Source of the DNA: Apostichopus japonicus | Lineage: Eukaryota; Echinodermata; Holothuroidea; Aspidochirotida; Stichopodidae | Assembly: GCF_037975245.1 (NCBI RefSeq) | Contig: NC_092572.1 | Coordinates: 4,420,001 to 4,484,000 of the forward strand | DNA: 64,000 nucleotides | Direction: 5' to 3' | In this document: piece after piece, positions 24,401-35,614 of the stretch | How positions within the stretch are numbered: position 1 is the stretch's first letter | Layout of the letters: each line of letters opens with the position of its first letter | Made by a program: the position numbers and the translations under genes | The notes under the pieces: model-generated | Told to the model about the DNA's origin: nothing | Database searches by the model: none | The model's input: the letters and a program-made list of their open reading frames with translations, nothing else

Positions 24401-26231
24401 TTACTAAAGACAAATGTTTTCGTCCCGATCGAACACCAATTGCGTTTATTATATGACCTATACTTTTACTAGTGTTTATAGTTGAGAAGATGCGATCTTA
24501 TCACTGCCTGTACTTTGTGAATGCTCTACACAATATATATATATGGCGGATGCCATCCAGTGCCCTAGCTTCGCTGTTTTACAAGGGCGGCCGTCCGACC
24601 TTCATTTCGCCTGCCCTGCCACTCTTTCCTCTCCAACTCCGTATATAGTACCTCGATGCTTTGACCTGCAGCGATTTCACCAGCTACCCCAACTCTTCAA
24701 ATATCCCCGCAAATGTAGTGTGCATATCTCGCTAAATTCCACGCAATTTGTATTTGGCCTGTTCAAACTTCGGAGTTTCAACTGCACATGCGCATATCCT
24801 GAAAATTTGTGGAGAAATGATCATATCACCTTACCTACAACACATAGCCTTAGTCAAAACTAGAGTGTATCTTGGATGATTCGTTTCTTGCATAACATGT
24901 TAGCGGGTTTTTTGGTCTAAAATTCTTAACAATGCTGAGCGAGGTTTGTGTATATTCCATTTACAACACAATCCCTTTCGCAAATCGAAACTCCGAACTG
25001 GATTGGTGTTACGAATGAACTTGCTTGGCGGGTTTAGTAAACTAGTTCTGTGAGTCATATTGCCTACGTACTTCAATACTGTGCCCCTCTTGTTACTCAC
25101 GAAGCGCAGACTACATCCAACCATAGAGCAACTGATCCAACATTTACCCTGGATGCTTTTCAGTATTTGGAAACAACCAACTCCACGAAAATTATAGTAT
25201 TTAAATAACATTTTTACGCAATGTCGAAACTTCAATGCCTACTTTTGACGATGTATGACTGCAGTAGTTTATGCACACGAATTAGTGTTGCACCAGAATC
25301 ATGACTTGAAGCACGTGGTCAAAGGGACCGCAAAACTTTACGCAAGTTTGCAACGAAGAAATAACTGTGGTATAAATGTACATTTTACATTATCAACTCT
25401 CAAAAGGGAGAGAACATAACATACTGTGAGATTTAAAGTCCTTTTCAGTATCAGAGATGTTGTGGTAGCTTCCCGCAAAATTTATAGATTGTCTCAGCTC
25501 ATAACTTTCTGTGATAAAACAATTACTCAAATATGACATTAACAATATAAATGTAAATAACGTCCTCGGAGTTGTATCAACTATCATGTAAATATCGTTA
25601 ACAACTTGATTTTGTTCTACAAATCAGGTTGTTAAGGATATTTACATGGCTGTTGCTACAAATCCGGCATGACATTAACGATTACCCCCCCCCCCCCGGC
25701 CCCCCTTTTCGCGTTACATAGTTAAACCATCATACTTTGCGTTCATTGAGCACTGAAGATGCAAGCATGTTTGCAGACAATGGGTAAGGGACTATTAACC
25801 AAACAAATCTCGGGAAATTTGAGAAAACATCATTTGGCTGTATTTAGCATGAAAATCTCTGTAATAGATATGTTGTTAGCACTGCACGGAAGCAACTTGC
25901 GGTTGATTGTTATAATTTTTTTGAAAAGAAAGAATGATGTTCGTTCACAATGTGTTCACAACGGAACTTTAGATAGCAACGAAAGTGTAGACATCAAGGT
26001 GAGTTTAGACATCAACCGTAAGTTAACTTAGCAACGAAAGTTTTAGACATGAACGTGAGTTTAGACATCAACCGTAAGGTTTATAAATCAACGTGAGTTT
26101 AGACATTAAGGCGCGTTTAGTCGTCAACGTGACCCTCAGACATCAACGTAAGTTTAGACATCAACGAACAACAGCAACATGGTTAAACTAGCAGCAACAG
26201 CTTTAGTTTAGACAGCAACAAACTTAGTTTA

Positions 26232-26953
26232 CAGGGATGTAAGTCTTCCGTATTTTTACGGAAATCCGTTTTTTTTAATTCCAATAAGTCTTCCGTATTT
26301 TTACGGAAATCCGTTTTTTTTTTAATTCCAATAAAGTTCCACAAAATTGTACAAATATCAAAGACACAACGCGGCAAAAATGCCTGGCCCGTTGCAGCAA
26401 GCTAACTTCAATTTTCACTCATCGATCACTCAAAATACCATTTCCAGTTTCGCATCATCGCATTGCACTGTACAACATTGTGCCATGTGAATATCGTTGC
26501 GTACGTGCGAACTTCAAATCGCTATAGCTCATTTCTGTCGTTGAAAAACGTTGCCTAATTCATGTTGATTGGACTGCTAATTAATATCTTCGTAACTGCT
26601 GGTGCTCGACATAAGTTTTGGAATTAACGCTTGTGATATTTGTGAGCGGCGAAAATCTACGGGATACGCATATGAAAGTCGATATTTGTGATCGCATTCG
26701 AATGTGAGACTGTTTTTTATTCCGTAGTTCGCTGCGACGTATTCGTAACTTTGAACTAGCCTAACATAACGATAGTGTGTAAGTAGTAAGAACTAGGGGT
26801 AGGATGTGTTAGCGCTAATACTTCTGAGCTAGCCTAACATAACGATATTGTGTAAGTAGTCAGAGCTAGGAGTAGGATGTGTTAGGACGGCATTCACCTG
26901 GGGTCTCCGAATATTTTTCCGGTTTTTTTGGGGGGGTTGCACTTACATCCCTG
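26232..26953. mobile_element. 722-bp element, 13-bp TIRs, 6-bp target duplication
   Basis: Ends are CAGGGATGTAAGT and its complement. Flanks are AGTTTA on both sides (26226-26231, 26954-26959), and removing the element restores a normal minisatellite unit. The interior has two tandem duplications: a 46-bp unit with TTCCGTATTTTTACGGAAAT at 26241-26333, and a 72-bp-scale unit with CTAGCCTAACATAACGAT at about 26755-26890. A 6-bp duplication is unusual for hAT; Dada-type or other families are possible. Confidence 0.75.
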
Positions 26954-27545
26954 AGTTTAGGCAACGAAACAAACTTAGTTTAGGCAACGAAATACGGTTG
27001 CCCTTTGTGCGTTCCATACTTCAGGTCTGCTCAGGTAGAGGGGAGAAAGTTTAATAGGGTAGGTCAGTGGTAATGTTTGAGTAAAACAGGATTTAAAGGG
27101 GGGAAATAGGAATTATAGCCAGTGGTGTGGCCAGTATTCTGCTAACGGAGGGGGGGGGGTATCCCTCATGGGCCCAAAATTGGTGGAATCTGAAAAATGG
27201 CCTGAAATTTGGTGGGCCGTAAAGTTTTGTGGGCCCTACATTTTTAAGCTCGAAAAGGTATGAGCTTCTGCACCATTTGCTCTAGTGCTCTAGTTGACGT
27301 TTCCATTTTTCCTCTCTCACTAATGTATCTATATATATATACTATATATGGTCTAGCATAACGCGCATGTGTGTGTATGGACGCCTTGAACAATTGTTCA
27401 ATTGTGCAATGGAGCCAAATGTGGCTGGTCTTGAACTCGACCGAGTCGTCGGGGAACATGACGCATTTCGGGAAGGGGCGACCGCCCCCCCCCCCCCCGA
27501 GCAAATTTTCTCTATGATTTCGCTAGTAATTTAAAAATAGACAAT

Positions 27546-27665
27546 GCTTAGATGCAACTTACAAGGCCTGGGAAGTGTCATTTCCAGCGATCTGGGAGGC
27601 TTTTTCGGCCAAAATTTCCTTGTACGCCTCGCGCCAACCCATGGTGGCGCTTCGCTTAGATAGTT
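27546..27665 (+). repeat. dispersed repeat, partner of 15262-15370
   Basis: Shares TTACAAGGCCTGGGAAGTG and GCGCCAACCCATGGTGGCG with the partner copy. No coding content. Confidence 0.55.
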
Positions 27666-27922
27666 TGCCTACAGGCTTCGCCCTTCCGTTGGCAAATTAC
27701 TCGCTACACGCCTGTTCGAATTTGTAAAGCAAAGAGCAGACATCACATAATATCAGTGAGCATGAAAATGCATGTTCAAAAATGAACAGCCTCAAAACTG
27801 TCTATGTGTGTAGTCAAAGGTGTAGGAGCCCAATTGGATTTGGGGGCTGTAACGACTTGCCCGAAAAATATAACCAAAATTTTTCGCGCGCTAAGCGCCC
27901 GTTCAACATGTTAATGTCAATA

Positions 27923-28148
27923 GGCGGAGTGTATAGTCTAGTGGTTAACGCCGGCGTCTCCCAGTCATGAGATCCCCGGTTCGATTCCCCGCCGACAGCA
28001 AGGTGTGTCGTCTGGCAAGGGTGTTGTTCAATAACAACTTCCCGACATGGACGTTAAATGGATGTGTGCCGAGAGATTGGCTTCGGTCAGCTTGCAAGTC
28101 TATAAGCCTCCATGGCTTCTTACGCGAGTTCCTGCTTGCGGGAAGATC
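27923..28148 (+). mobile_element. tRNA-derived SINE with microsatellite tail
   Basis: A tRNA-like head carries A box TAGTCTAGTGG (27934-27944) and B box GGTTCGATTCC (27978-27988), about 34 bp apart as in Pol III type 2 promoters. A body of about 150 bp follows, with GACGTTAAATGG, a short motif also present in the SINEs at 18451-19041. The 3' end runs into a CATA microsatellite. The tRNA part does not close into a full cloverleaf, so it is not called a gene. Confidence 0.75.
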
Positions 28149-28218
28149 ACATATACATACATACATACATACATACATACATACATACATACATACATAC
28201 ATACATACATACATACAT

Positions 28219-28279
<61 letters not shown>

Positions 28280-28447
28280 TACATACATACATACATACAT
28301 ACATACATACATACATACATACATACATACATACATACATACATACATACATACATACATACATACATACATACATACATACATACATACATACATACAT
28401 ACATACATACATACATACATACATACATACATACATACATACATACA
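28149..28447. repeat. (CATA)n-(CA)n-(CATA)n microsatellite, about 300 bp
   Basis: An uninterrupted tetranucleotide run with a central CA dinucleotide block (about 28236-28275). All long Tyr-Ile-His-Thr and Cys-Met-Tyr-Val frames on both strands are translations of this repeat. Confidence 0.98.
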
Positions 28448-28512
28448 ATATCATATAAGCAAGCATAGGTCATTACATCGCATGGCATCGTGTACCGTAC
28501 GGTCCGTGAAAG

Positions 28513-29055
28513 TTGCGCAGTCATCTCTCTCAGTATTTCAGTATTTCTCGAGGTGTAAGACAGGGTGGTCCACTCAGTCCTTACCTCTTTATTTTATGTT
28601 CAGAATTTCTCACATTCATGGTTAAAACAAGCTGTCGTATCAAGGGTATATCTATTAATAACTCTGAAATAAGAATTTCACAATATGCCGATGATACTGT
28701 TTTATTTTTAGATGGTTCACGCGCTTCTCTTTTAGAGGTTGTAAACATTCTTAATAATTTCTCTGCCGCTTCGGGTTTAAAAGTTAATTTCAGCAAATCA
28801 TACTTTTTTCCATTGGGTGCTATGGCTTCAAGGGTTCCCTGGTATTTTCATGAGTATGGTTTTAATGTTAATCTTGGTCCCGTGAAATATCTTGGTGTCA
28901 CATTTACTACAAAGAATGAAGATTTCTTTTCGTTGAATTATCTTCCCAAATTATCCAGGCTCAAACAGTTACTTGGGATGTGGTCAAAACGTGACTTAAC
29001 ACCAACTGGTAAAATAACTATAATTAAGAGTTTGGCCATTTCACATGTATATATC
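28513..29055 (+). pseudogene. LINE reverse transcriptase fragment (L1/Tx1-like)
   Basis: A plus-strand frame carries the RT palm in order: SRGVRQGGPLSPYLF, then ISQYADDTVLFLDG with the catalytic Asp pair, then ASGLKVNFSKS, GPVKYLGVTF and TPTGKITIIKSLAISH. This is the central-to-thumb part of a non-LTR reverse transcriptase. The endonuclease and N-terminal RT are missing on the left, where the microsatellite begins. The right side stops exactly where the duplicated block starts. The remaining frame is intact, so the truncation is fairly young. Confidence 0.85.
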
Positions 29056-29093
29056 ATTCAAAACACACTGTTAGTAGATAGTTTTATCAGCTT

Positions 29094-29099
29094 TTTATT
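29094..29099 (-). terminator. polyadenylation signal of the secreted-peptide gene
   Basis: AATAAA on the minus strand about 340 bp past the stop codon, conserved in copy B (near 58894). It lies just inside the border of the duplicated block. Confidence 0.5.
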
Positions 29100-29435
29100 C
29101 AAATCCAATCATAAACATGATCTGAGGTCGTCAAATCAAATAGTGTGATACAATACGCACTTCCCACTACCATTAACCGTTGGAGTTTAAATTACGGGAA
29201 CATTGTTGACTGCATGCATGGTCTGTGTGATTTTTCGTTCACTTTCAGGTAGCTGGAAGTATGAAGAGATCACCATTTTGCAAGAGAGAAGAAAAAACAG
29301 ACAATTGTAACAGTTAAATATCTAACTCGATTACCAGTACTATAAGATGATAAGAAATAGACATGAAATCAATCATATAAGCCTATACACTGAATACACA
29401 TGGCACTTACTTAATAAGAACTTCCCTTGTATTAT

Positions 29436-31803
29436 TCAATAATAACGCATGTCGTAACCTGTTTAGCAAAATATGCTTGCTTTTATTAATAAGGGGAAGA
29501 CGGGGGTTGGGGATGTTGGAAGGTGGAGGATATTTGTTGAGTGAAGTTTTCATGTCGTTTACAAATATTAATTACTGCTTAAATCTCAATTGGATTCTTT
29601 CATATGTTTAATCGATACTTACCCTTAAGTCCTCCGCTGGTACAGGCAAGGGTCTTATCTCCGACAATAACCCTGTTAGAAAATGGTATGGCCCCTCCAT
29701 TCTCTAAAGCGCACCATAATTGGGCTTCTAATGGTTAAATGACAATAAATAATATATAGGAATCACAAAAGGACATTAAAGTACAAGAATATCATGTAAC
29801 ACAATCATGATAATTCCAACATTTTACTTTTATTTTATATGGTTGAGAGGGTTTGGATGGAGGTGGGAGCACAAATGACCACACTTTTATTTGAGTTGTT
29901 AGAAGTCGAGCCTTAAGATAAGTCGGGTCATGGAGAAATTGAATCTAAATGAATTCTCTTGCAATTTTATGTCGAACTAGGTCTTCCGAAATCGGATCGA
30001 GTCTTTTAGAGAATATATTGTTTAAAGACAAGTTACAAAGCAGTTTCGACAGATAATTTCACAAAACGTGTTTCGTAAGGAACAAGAAGGAGAAAATCCA
30101 CATTTACTGTTTATAATCAGTATAGTACAGTTCCTGTTATGACGGATATTTCGTGAATGCAATCTCCAAATCACTCCAAATACCCTTTAAACTTTCGTCT
30201 CACTTCATAGAAACTAATTTGTACGGACCATTCGAATATTTCGGAATTTTTAATGTACAATTAATAGTAAGGACCTACGTGATCGCTTTTGTTTAACTTA
30301 TGAAGAGCTAGAAAATGTGTTTAAAGTATGGTAGTTCCCATGCAGAGACGGGCTTAAAGTCAGGCATTGACATTCCTTCCGAAATACCATGTTCATTGGC
30401 TTAAACCAGGGTTGTCCAACCTTTTGCAGAGGAGGGTCACATGGAATGGTTATGATGAAGGAGGGGCCACATGAACCCTACGCTCTATCTTTTGCCCGAA
30501 GCCAAGGGCAACAAAATGTGAGCACTGCGCGCGGAGCGCACTGATTTATTTTCCTTCCTGATAAAACAGATGAATAAAGTACAGCCGCCCCGCCTCCCTC
30601 CTCCGCTGAGATTGCCACACAAACTGACCTGTATGCAGTTTTTTGGACCCAGAAGGCTCGAATGATTGATTATATAGCTTCAAATTGTTATCAATAAATC
30701 TGCTCACTAAAATTTCGCACCATCTCTGGCGGGCCGGACGCAACCCTGCGGCGGGCCGGACTGTGGCCCGCGGGCAGTAGGTTGGACAACCCTGGCTTAA
30801 ACTAATGAAATATGTCCCATGACAACAATGTATCACGGAAGCAATATATAAAAAAGGTAGTTATACTTTCAATGTAAACATTTTGTTACAAATGGGTGAA
30901 CAAATATGAGTGATGTTCCACTTTTAAGCCACGAGACCCATCCCCTCCCCAACCACCCCATAAAAACTCCGTACTCTGTTTTCTCACTAACACAAATATG
31001 TAAATACTTTGCGTTTCCGTCATCCGTAAAACTCCACCTTGCGATAACAGCGAACAACATTTGCACCACCTATAGGGTGTTAATCATTTTTTTTTTAGAT
31101 TCTTTTAACTACGATATGATAGGCAGATAAATATCAGTACTTTTCTATGTGCTTTTAACAGTAAACATGTAAGATTAATCGTGTACAATATTGTACAATA
31201 TTCTAATCATATTGATAAATGAGATAAATAATGACATTAGACACATTTGTTTTCGTAAATCCTTCTTTGTTTAACCCTTTCAACATCTGAGCTTAAACAA
31301 TACAATGATAATGACTACATAGTCTAACACTCAAGACCTACAAATCCTCCGATGCAACACAAAATGCAACCACGGGACCACATAAGACTTGGTCTAATAT
31401 GATATGTTTACAATGTAGTTCAAAATTTCAAATAACAAAGGTGCATATTGTCATCCAAACTTGCTCTATTGCATTATGTTAAGTTAAAGAAAACTTTCTA
31501 TTTAATATAATCTAATCAATGGATTAACAGAAACATTTATGTCTTCACTGAGCTGTCGACGTCGTCATTAATTCAGTTTTTGAGGGACATTCCAAAGATC
31601 TCGCATACTTTTAAGGTGAATATCTCAACAGCAACCTTTTCAATTTTATTTAATTTATCTTGCCTTGAATATGACATGTCCCTTTAACATTCTACATGTA
31701 AACGAGAACTGGAAGTTAGGAATGTAATTGTTGTGGCCATCTTACCTGAGAGTAGAGCACACAGTGCTACGATTAATAGGATGAGAAACACATTTGTAGC
31801 CAT
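29436..31803 (-). CDS. small secreted two-cysteine peptide, three coding exons (copy A)
   Basis: Spliced minus-strand gene, not matched to a known family. Exon 1 (31803-31746) encodes a 19-residue hydrophobic signal peptide with the run VFLILLIVALCALL and ends in a GTAAG donor after phase 1. Exon 2 (29727-29623, 105 bp) follows a TTAG acceptor, stays open and ends in GTAAGTAT, again phase 1. Exon 3 (29458-29436) follows AACAG and adds the C-terminal YDMRYY before TGA. The precursor is about 61 residues and the predicted mature peptide about 42, with WC near the start and one further Cys, enough for one disulfide. The model rests on matching phases, splice sites and an identical layout in copy B. 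A faint resemblance of exon 2 to half a DM9 repeat is too weak to name it. Confidence 0.7.
30407..30794. mobile_element. 388-bp hAT-like element with intact ends
   Basis: Ends are 16-bp inverted repeats starting CAGGGTTGTCCAACCT. The octamer GCTTAAAC flanks both sides (30399-30406 and 30795-30802). Copy B of the block has one GCTTAAAC and no element (near 59937), giving a natural empty site. GC-rich interior with no transposase. It lies in intron 1 of the secreted-peptide gene. Confidence 0.95.
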
Positions 31804-31831
31804 TTTATCGTTTTTACGTGTCGTTTTTTTT
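31746..31831 (-). other. signal-peptide exon with short 5' UTR
   Basis: A long pyrimidine tract ending TTCTAG precedes the exon on the minus strand, giving an exon start at 31831. A 28-bp leader (poly-A followed by ACGACACG) precedes the ATG at 31803. The strong acceptor means at least one non-coding exon lies upstream. The frame also stays open upstream to an earlier ATG, but that lies before the acceptor. Confidence 0.6.
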
Positions 31832-33591
31832 CTAGAAATAAGAACAAAAGCAAACAAAATTAACCACAAATCAAATGAAAATTACTAGGCGCTTCCAATC
31901 AAATAAAGCGAATAAACAATCACAAATCGCGTATCATCGGGACACATCCATGCCAAAGCATCACTTTTTGGAGGAATGATTGTTTTCCTAAGACAATTGT
32001 AAAAAGAACAATGTATTATTATATATTAAATTCCCGAGCTTCCTGGTTGACCAGCCACTGGACTGTAACCTCCCACGCACGCACGCACCCATACCCACAC
32101 GAACAACACTGTCCAACTTCCTGGTAAGGCTGATTTGAATAAAAACAAATAAAACTGTACTTACAAATATCTTAAATCCGAGAATCATTACTCTATCCTG
32201 TCAGAACTCTTGAATTACGACAGAAGTTGATTATTGAAAGTACTTAAGACCTAGGAAGGTTTACTCGCCATCGTAAATTGAAGATTACATTCTGTTGGGT
32301 CTCGTATATGTGACAATTACGGAAACATTATAGCCCACCGGTTTGATTTGAATGAAGCGAAATGTGAATGATACAGTGTGGAAAAATGCCATCCTACGCA
32401 TGTATGAGAGAACTGGAGTATCAACTTGTTATTTCAAAGTTTTTGATAGTAGATATATACATTAATTGCATAGAAACATATAAAAGCGAGAATCGTCATC
32501 GAATTGTGATATCATGATGCGATTCTTCATTTAATCTTTGTACAAGTCTCATTTATGTCAGTGAAGTCATAAACACTTTATTGGTAATATTATAGACATT
32601 ATGAAACTTTAGAAAACTTAAGCCGCGTCGCTCAGAAATTTTGACTTATTGGTGACTGCTCACTGTGCTTGATGGCTTGCATATACTTGTGTGACGAGTG
32701 ACGACATTACCGCACATCTAGACATAACAATATTTAAGAATTACTGAATTTGACAAACTATTGATATATCAGCATACATAACCGTTTACTTTACAAAGAG
32801 ACGGAAATTAATTAAGCACTTTAAGAATATTTTGAAGAAGGATGTTCAACGCCTTCGATCCGATATAATTGACATATGATGATACGTTAATGATACCAGA
32901 AAGTTCAATTTCATCATAATGTATGCACTTACTTCATGAAAACGTTACATCAAAATAAATGGACCTAATGGAAATAACTCCTCTACTTTAGTTCACGTTA
33001 ATAGATCGAAACGGGACATCTACTTGTCAACCGACAAAGCTTGGAGCATGTTAATAACACTAAAGAACAACATATTAAGGCGTAACGTGACATAATAAGT
33101 ATCTTTTCGTGAAAAGTTTTCAACTTGAGAAAAACTGACTGTTCGTGACATTTACCGATTTTTTTCAGCTTACTTTTTTTTTTATAGTTTACGTACCTTT
33201 ATGTGTTTATATACGATACTGCAGGCGCAAATGAGACCACATTGTATATGATATGATGAGACCACGTATAGAATTTGATGTATATGCGATGTAAATGTAA
33301 ATTGCAAGAACATTTTAGTGACTTATTTCGCTATTAAGCATCACGGGTTATGATACAATCTGCCCTAAATATGGCACAACGTTTCAGCATAATTTAAATG
33401 TTACATTTAAAAGATGCTAAGGATCATGCAAAGAATGCCAAAACCCAAATGGGTAGTAGAAGTCTCTACAATTTATGTAGAAGTAAACTTTCTTTAAATT
33501 GAAATTAAGATGAAAGACATTGACTGATCATGGTACAGCTGCAGTCTTTGAAATTCTTGCACCAACGGATATGATTTTACCTCCAACTTAC

Positions 33592-33660
33592 CTCTGATCT
33601 GGAAGTCTTCGCACTAGAAGTTTCTGGTAGAGAAATCATTTCAAACAGCTGCTTTTAAGG
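33592..33660 (-). promoter_or_regulatory. candidate first non-coding exon and promoter of the secreted-peptide gene
   Basis: A conserved donor (CAGAG followed by GTAAG) ends at 33592 on the minus strand. A TATA-like CCTTAAAAGC lies about 60 bp upstream (33651-33660). The same arrangement is kept in copy B (donor next to 62497). Transcription would run toward the signal-peptide exon. Inferred from sequence only; the exact start is unknown. Confidence 0.3.
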
Positions 33661-34353
33661 AATAGAACTACCAATGAGAGCTCTTTGAATTCCCATTGCC
33701 ACCAATCACAAGCTAGCACGCAACAAATTGAAGTATTCATCCACTAATATTTGAGCACATCAGGGTTTCGTGAAGCAGTAGACTAAGTGACGCAAACGCA
33801 AATAACAACAGAGAAATTGCTGGTATTAATTCAACTCTTCACTGGAATGAAAGCTAGAATTACAGATTGACATCTAGGCCTTGAAAAGAAAAGGACACGT
33901 GATGCGGAAAGGTTCACTTGGCAGATTCGTTGCACGTTCCACTGATGACGAAAACAACGTTCTACATAATATGCGGCATTGTGCCAAATCATAATATTTC
34001 TAATAAATCATCTCACCATAATTCTTTCTTCTTACTTCCTAGCCTGGTAAGTCATACCATAGAAACATTCCAATATGTAAACTGCTGAATATCTCATTGC
34101 ATTTGTGTGTTTTCTACAGTATTTTGTGAGTAAGAAAGTGTCCCATCAATTTGGGGGTTCTACTCCTTCTTTCCCGGATCCGCCGCACCTGTTAATGTCC
34201 CTTTCACCTGCTCATGTGAAATATATATAGTGTGAGAATGTAACACATTTTTCCTTTGAAGTCTTGGAAACGTTTAAAGAAGTTTACAACGTAACCGAGT
34301 CAATGCTAATAGAAACAATTAGTAATTTATCAAACACTTTTAGTCTCAAGCAA

Positions 34354-35092
34354 CAGGGACGTAGCCAAGGGGGGGGGGTAGGGGAAGCAACTTCTCCCCC
34401 CTTTCAGTATCGAAAAAATGTTAACAAATGTTTTTTTTTTCTCTTTAGCATGGTACTTTTTCAGTGCTCTTTTGAACTTGAATACTTGTCAGCTCAGTTT
34501 CTTCGATTATAATCGTAGTAACATTCAGGCCTACTGATTCAGCTACTTAGTTTGGCAGATGTAATCAGCTAAATTTAGACAGTTGGACACTGCGTAATAA
34601 AATACATATTGCCTACCTAACCGCACTCGATGGGGTGTTACAGACCGTTTACACAACGACGTCGACAACGTTCGTTCTCATCCTTTGTATGATTCGTCCT
34701 AAGTTGTTGCACGAACAGTATGTTATGAAGCTAAGCTAGCAATCGTACTTGATACGCACTTCCTATCAATAATTATTACACTGCTAATACACTGCGATAA
34801 CGATATTTGTGTTTAGGCCACTGCACATCTGGCTGTCTTACAAAATATGAAAGTTTATATTGTCCATCAGTTCGCCAAATGTATTTAAGTCCATATATTG
34901 GACAATAAACAAGAATCAACAACTTTAAAAGAGCACTATGTTTGCTTTCTGATATATGTTAAAGAGTTCAAACGGGGAACAAAATCTGCTGATCATATGA
35001 TATCATATGATAATGATGAAACTGGCAAAACATTGCACCAGAGCGCATCTAAGGACCTTCAATTGTTCAAAATATCTCAAAGAGAAGGGCAA
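34354..35092. mobile_element. GACGTAGCC-family repeat, right end lost (hAT-like)
   Basis: Begins CAGGGACGTAGCCAAGG with a following G run, and matches 63274-64000 and, inverted, the complete copy at 40802-41668. Homology to the complete copy stops near AATATCTCAAAG. The frames across it are shared by all copies but show no protein motif. Confidence 0.7.
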
Positions 35093-35390
35093 TTTTCTCA
35101 TGCTGTTCCTGGGAGACCTAAATTGAATGGTTCTAAATTTGGCTTAATTCACTCAATGTTTGCACTACATGTACTTCCATTCATGATCTTTAACATGCAA
35201 GCCACAATAAAAAAAACATGATTGATAGCATATCACAAAAGATGTTCTCAAATTGCTTTATTGTTGTTGGCACTTTTCCTGAAAGAGAACGGATTGATAT
35301 AGACTTTAATAGGAGTGAGCAACCTATATATATATAAATATATATATGTATGTATAAAAAAATAAACCCAAAAGTCGAAACATCGAATCG

Positions 35391-35557
35391 ACTACACTGG
35401 AATTACGACCTTCCTTACCAGTTTCGAACCTCTATACATATAATCAGTGGTTAGGGTATCCGCATATACTGCGGGAGTCCCGGATCGAATCCAGGTGGAG
35501 ACTGGAAGTTTATTCACTGTTCTGGATTCTACAACTCATTACGATTTCAATTATATA

Positions 35558-35560
<3 letters not shown>
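35391..35560 (+). mobile_element. TA-tailed tRNA-SINE, left arm of an inverted pair
   Basis: Carries GGAATTACGACCTTCCTTAC, part of the tRNA-like head (GTGGTTAGGGTATCCGC, then CCGGATCGAATCC), the body TCACTGTTCTGGATT and ACTCATTACGATT, then a (TA)n tail. The A-box side is partly deleted relative to the copy at 50445-50690. Confidence 0.7.

Positions 35561-35611
<51 letters not shown>
35561..35611. repeat. (TA)n microsatellite between inverted SINEs
   Basis: About 50 bp of alternating TA forming the shared tail region of two SINEs facing each other. Confidence 0.9.

Positions 35612-35614
<3 letters not shown>

Larger units (their letters stand above)
23586..27020. mobile_element. 3.4 kb element with inverted minisatellite ends
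   Basis: The outer ends are inverted: AGTATGGAACGTGAAAAGGG on the left and AGTATGGAACGCACAAAGGG as complement of the right. Both run into short repeats of the type GTTGTCTAAACTNACGTTG, with left block 23586-23770 and right block about 25960-26231 plus 26954-27020. The right block is interrupted by an insertion at 26232-26953. The interior carries a 107-bp-type satellite (24149-24400). Short motif-free frames only. Likely a non-autonomous transposon; target duplication not identified. Confidence 0.6.
29056..35092. repeat. large duplicated block, copy A (partner 58840-64000)
   Basis: About 6 kb matches the end of the window in the same orientation, at roughly 94-98% by eye outside indels. Copy A has a 388-bp hAT insertion absent from copy B. 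It keeps about 250 bp (near 29775-30027) and about 280 bp (near 31128-31410) that copy B lacks. The left border lies about 35 bp beyond the polyadenylation signal of the secreted-peptide gene. Similarity fades at about 35092, although copy B is cut by the window end there. Confidence 0.9.

Noticed and set aside
24543-24863. 106-codon frame as a host gene
   Set aside because: Lies inside a repeat-ended transposon, has no motif or splice support.
27923-27996. tRNA gene
   Set aside because: A and B boxes are present but the acceptor and anticodon arms do not pair properly, and a SINE body follows.
27945-28625. Long frames of repeated Tyr-Ile-His-Thr or Cys-Met-Tyr-Val on both strands
   Set aside because: Pure translation of the CATA/CA microsatellite; all frames are open because of the repeat.
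29623-29727. Naming the mature-peptide exon as a DM9 or natterin-type domain
   Set aside because: Only a loose W...G.IP pattern is shared; the exon is about half a DM9 repeat and the cysteines do not fit well.
30869-31069. Extra coding exon between the signal and mature-peptide exons, conserved in copy B (60005-60205)
   Set aside because: The phase-1 reading hits a stop in copy A and no donor keeps phase in both copies; general intron similarity explains the conservation.
31988-32188. Alternative first exon starting at an ATG before GTAAGTAC
   Set aside because: The donor is lost in copy B, and splicing to the signal exon would give only a short upstream frame ending in TAA.
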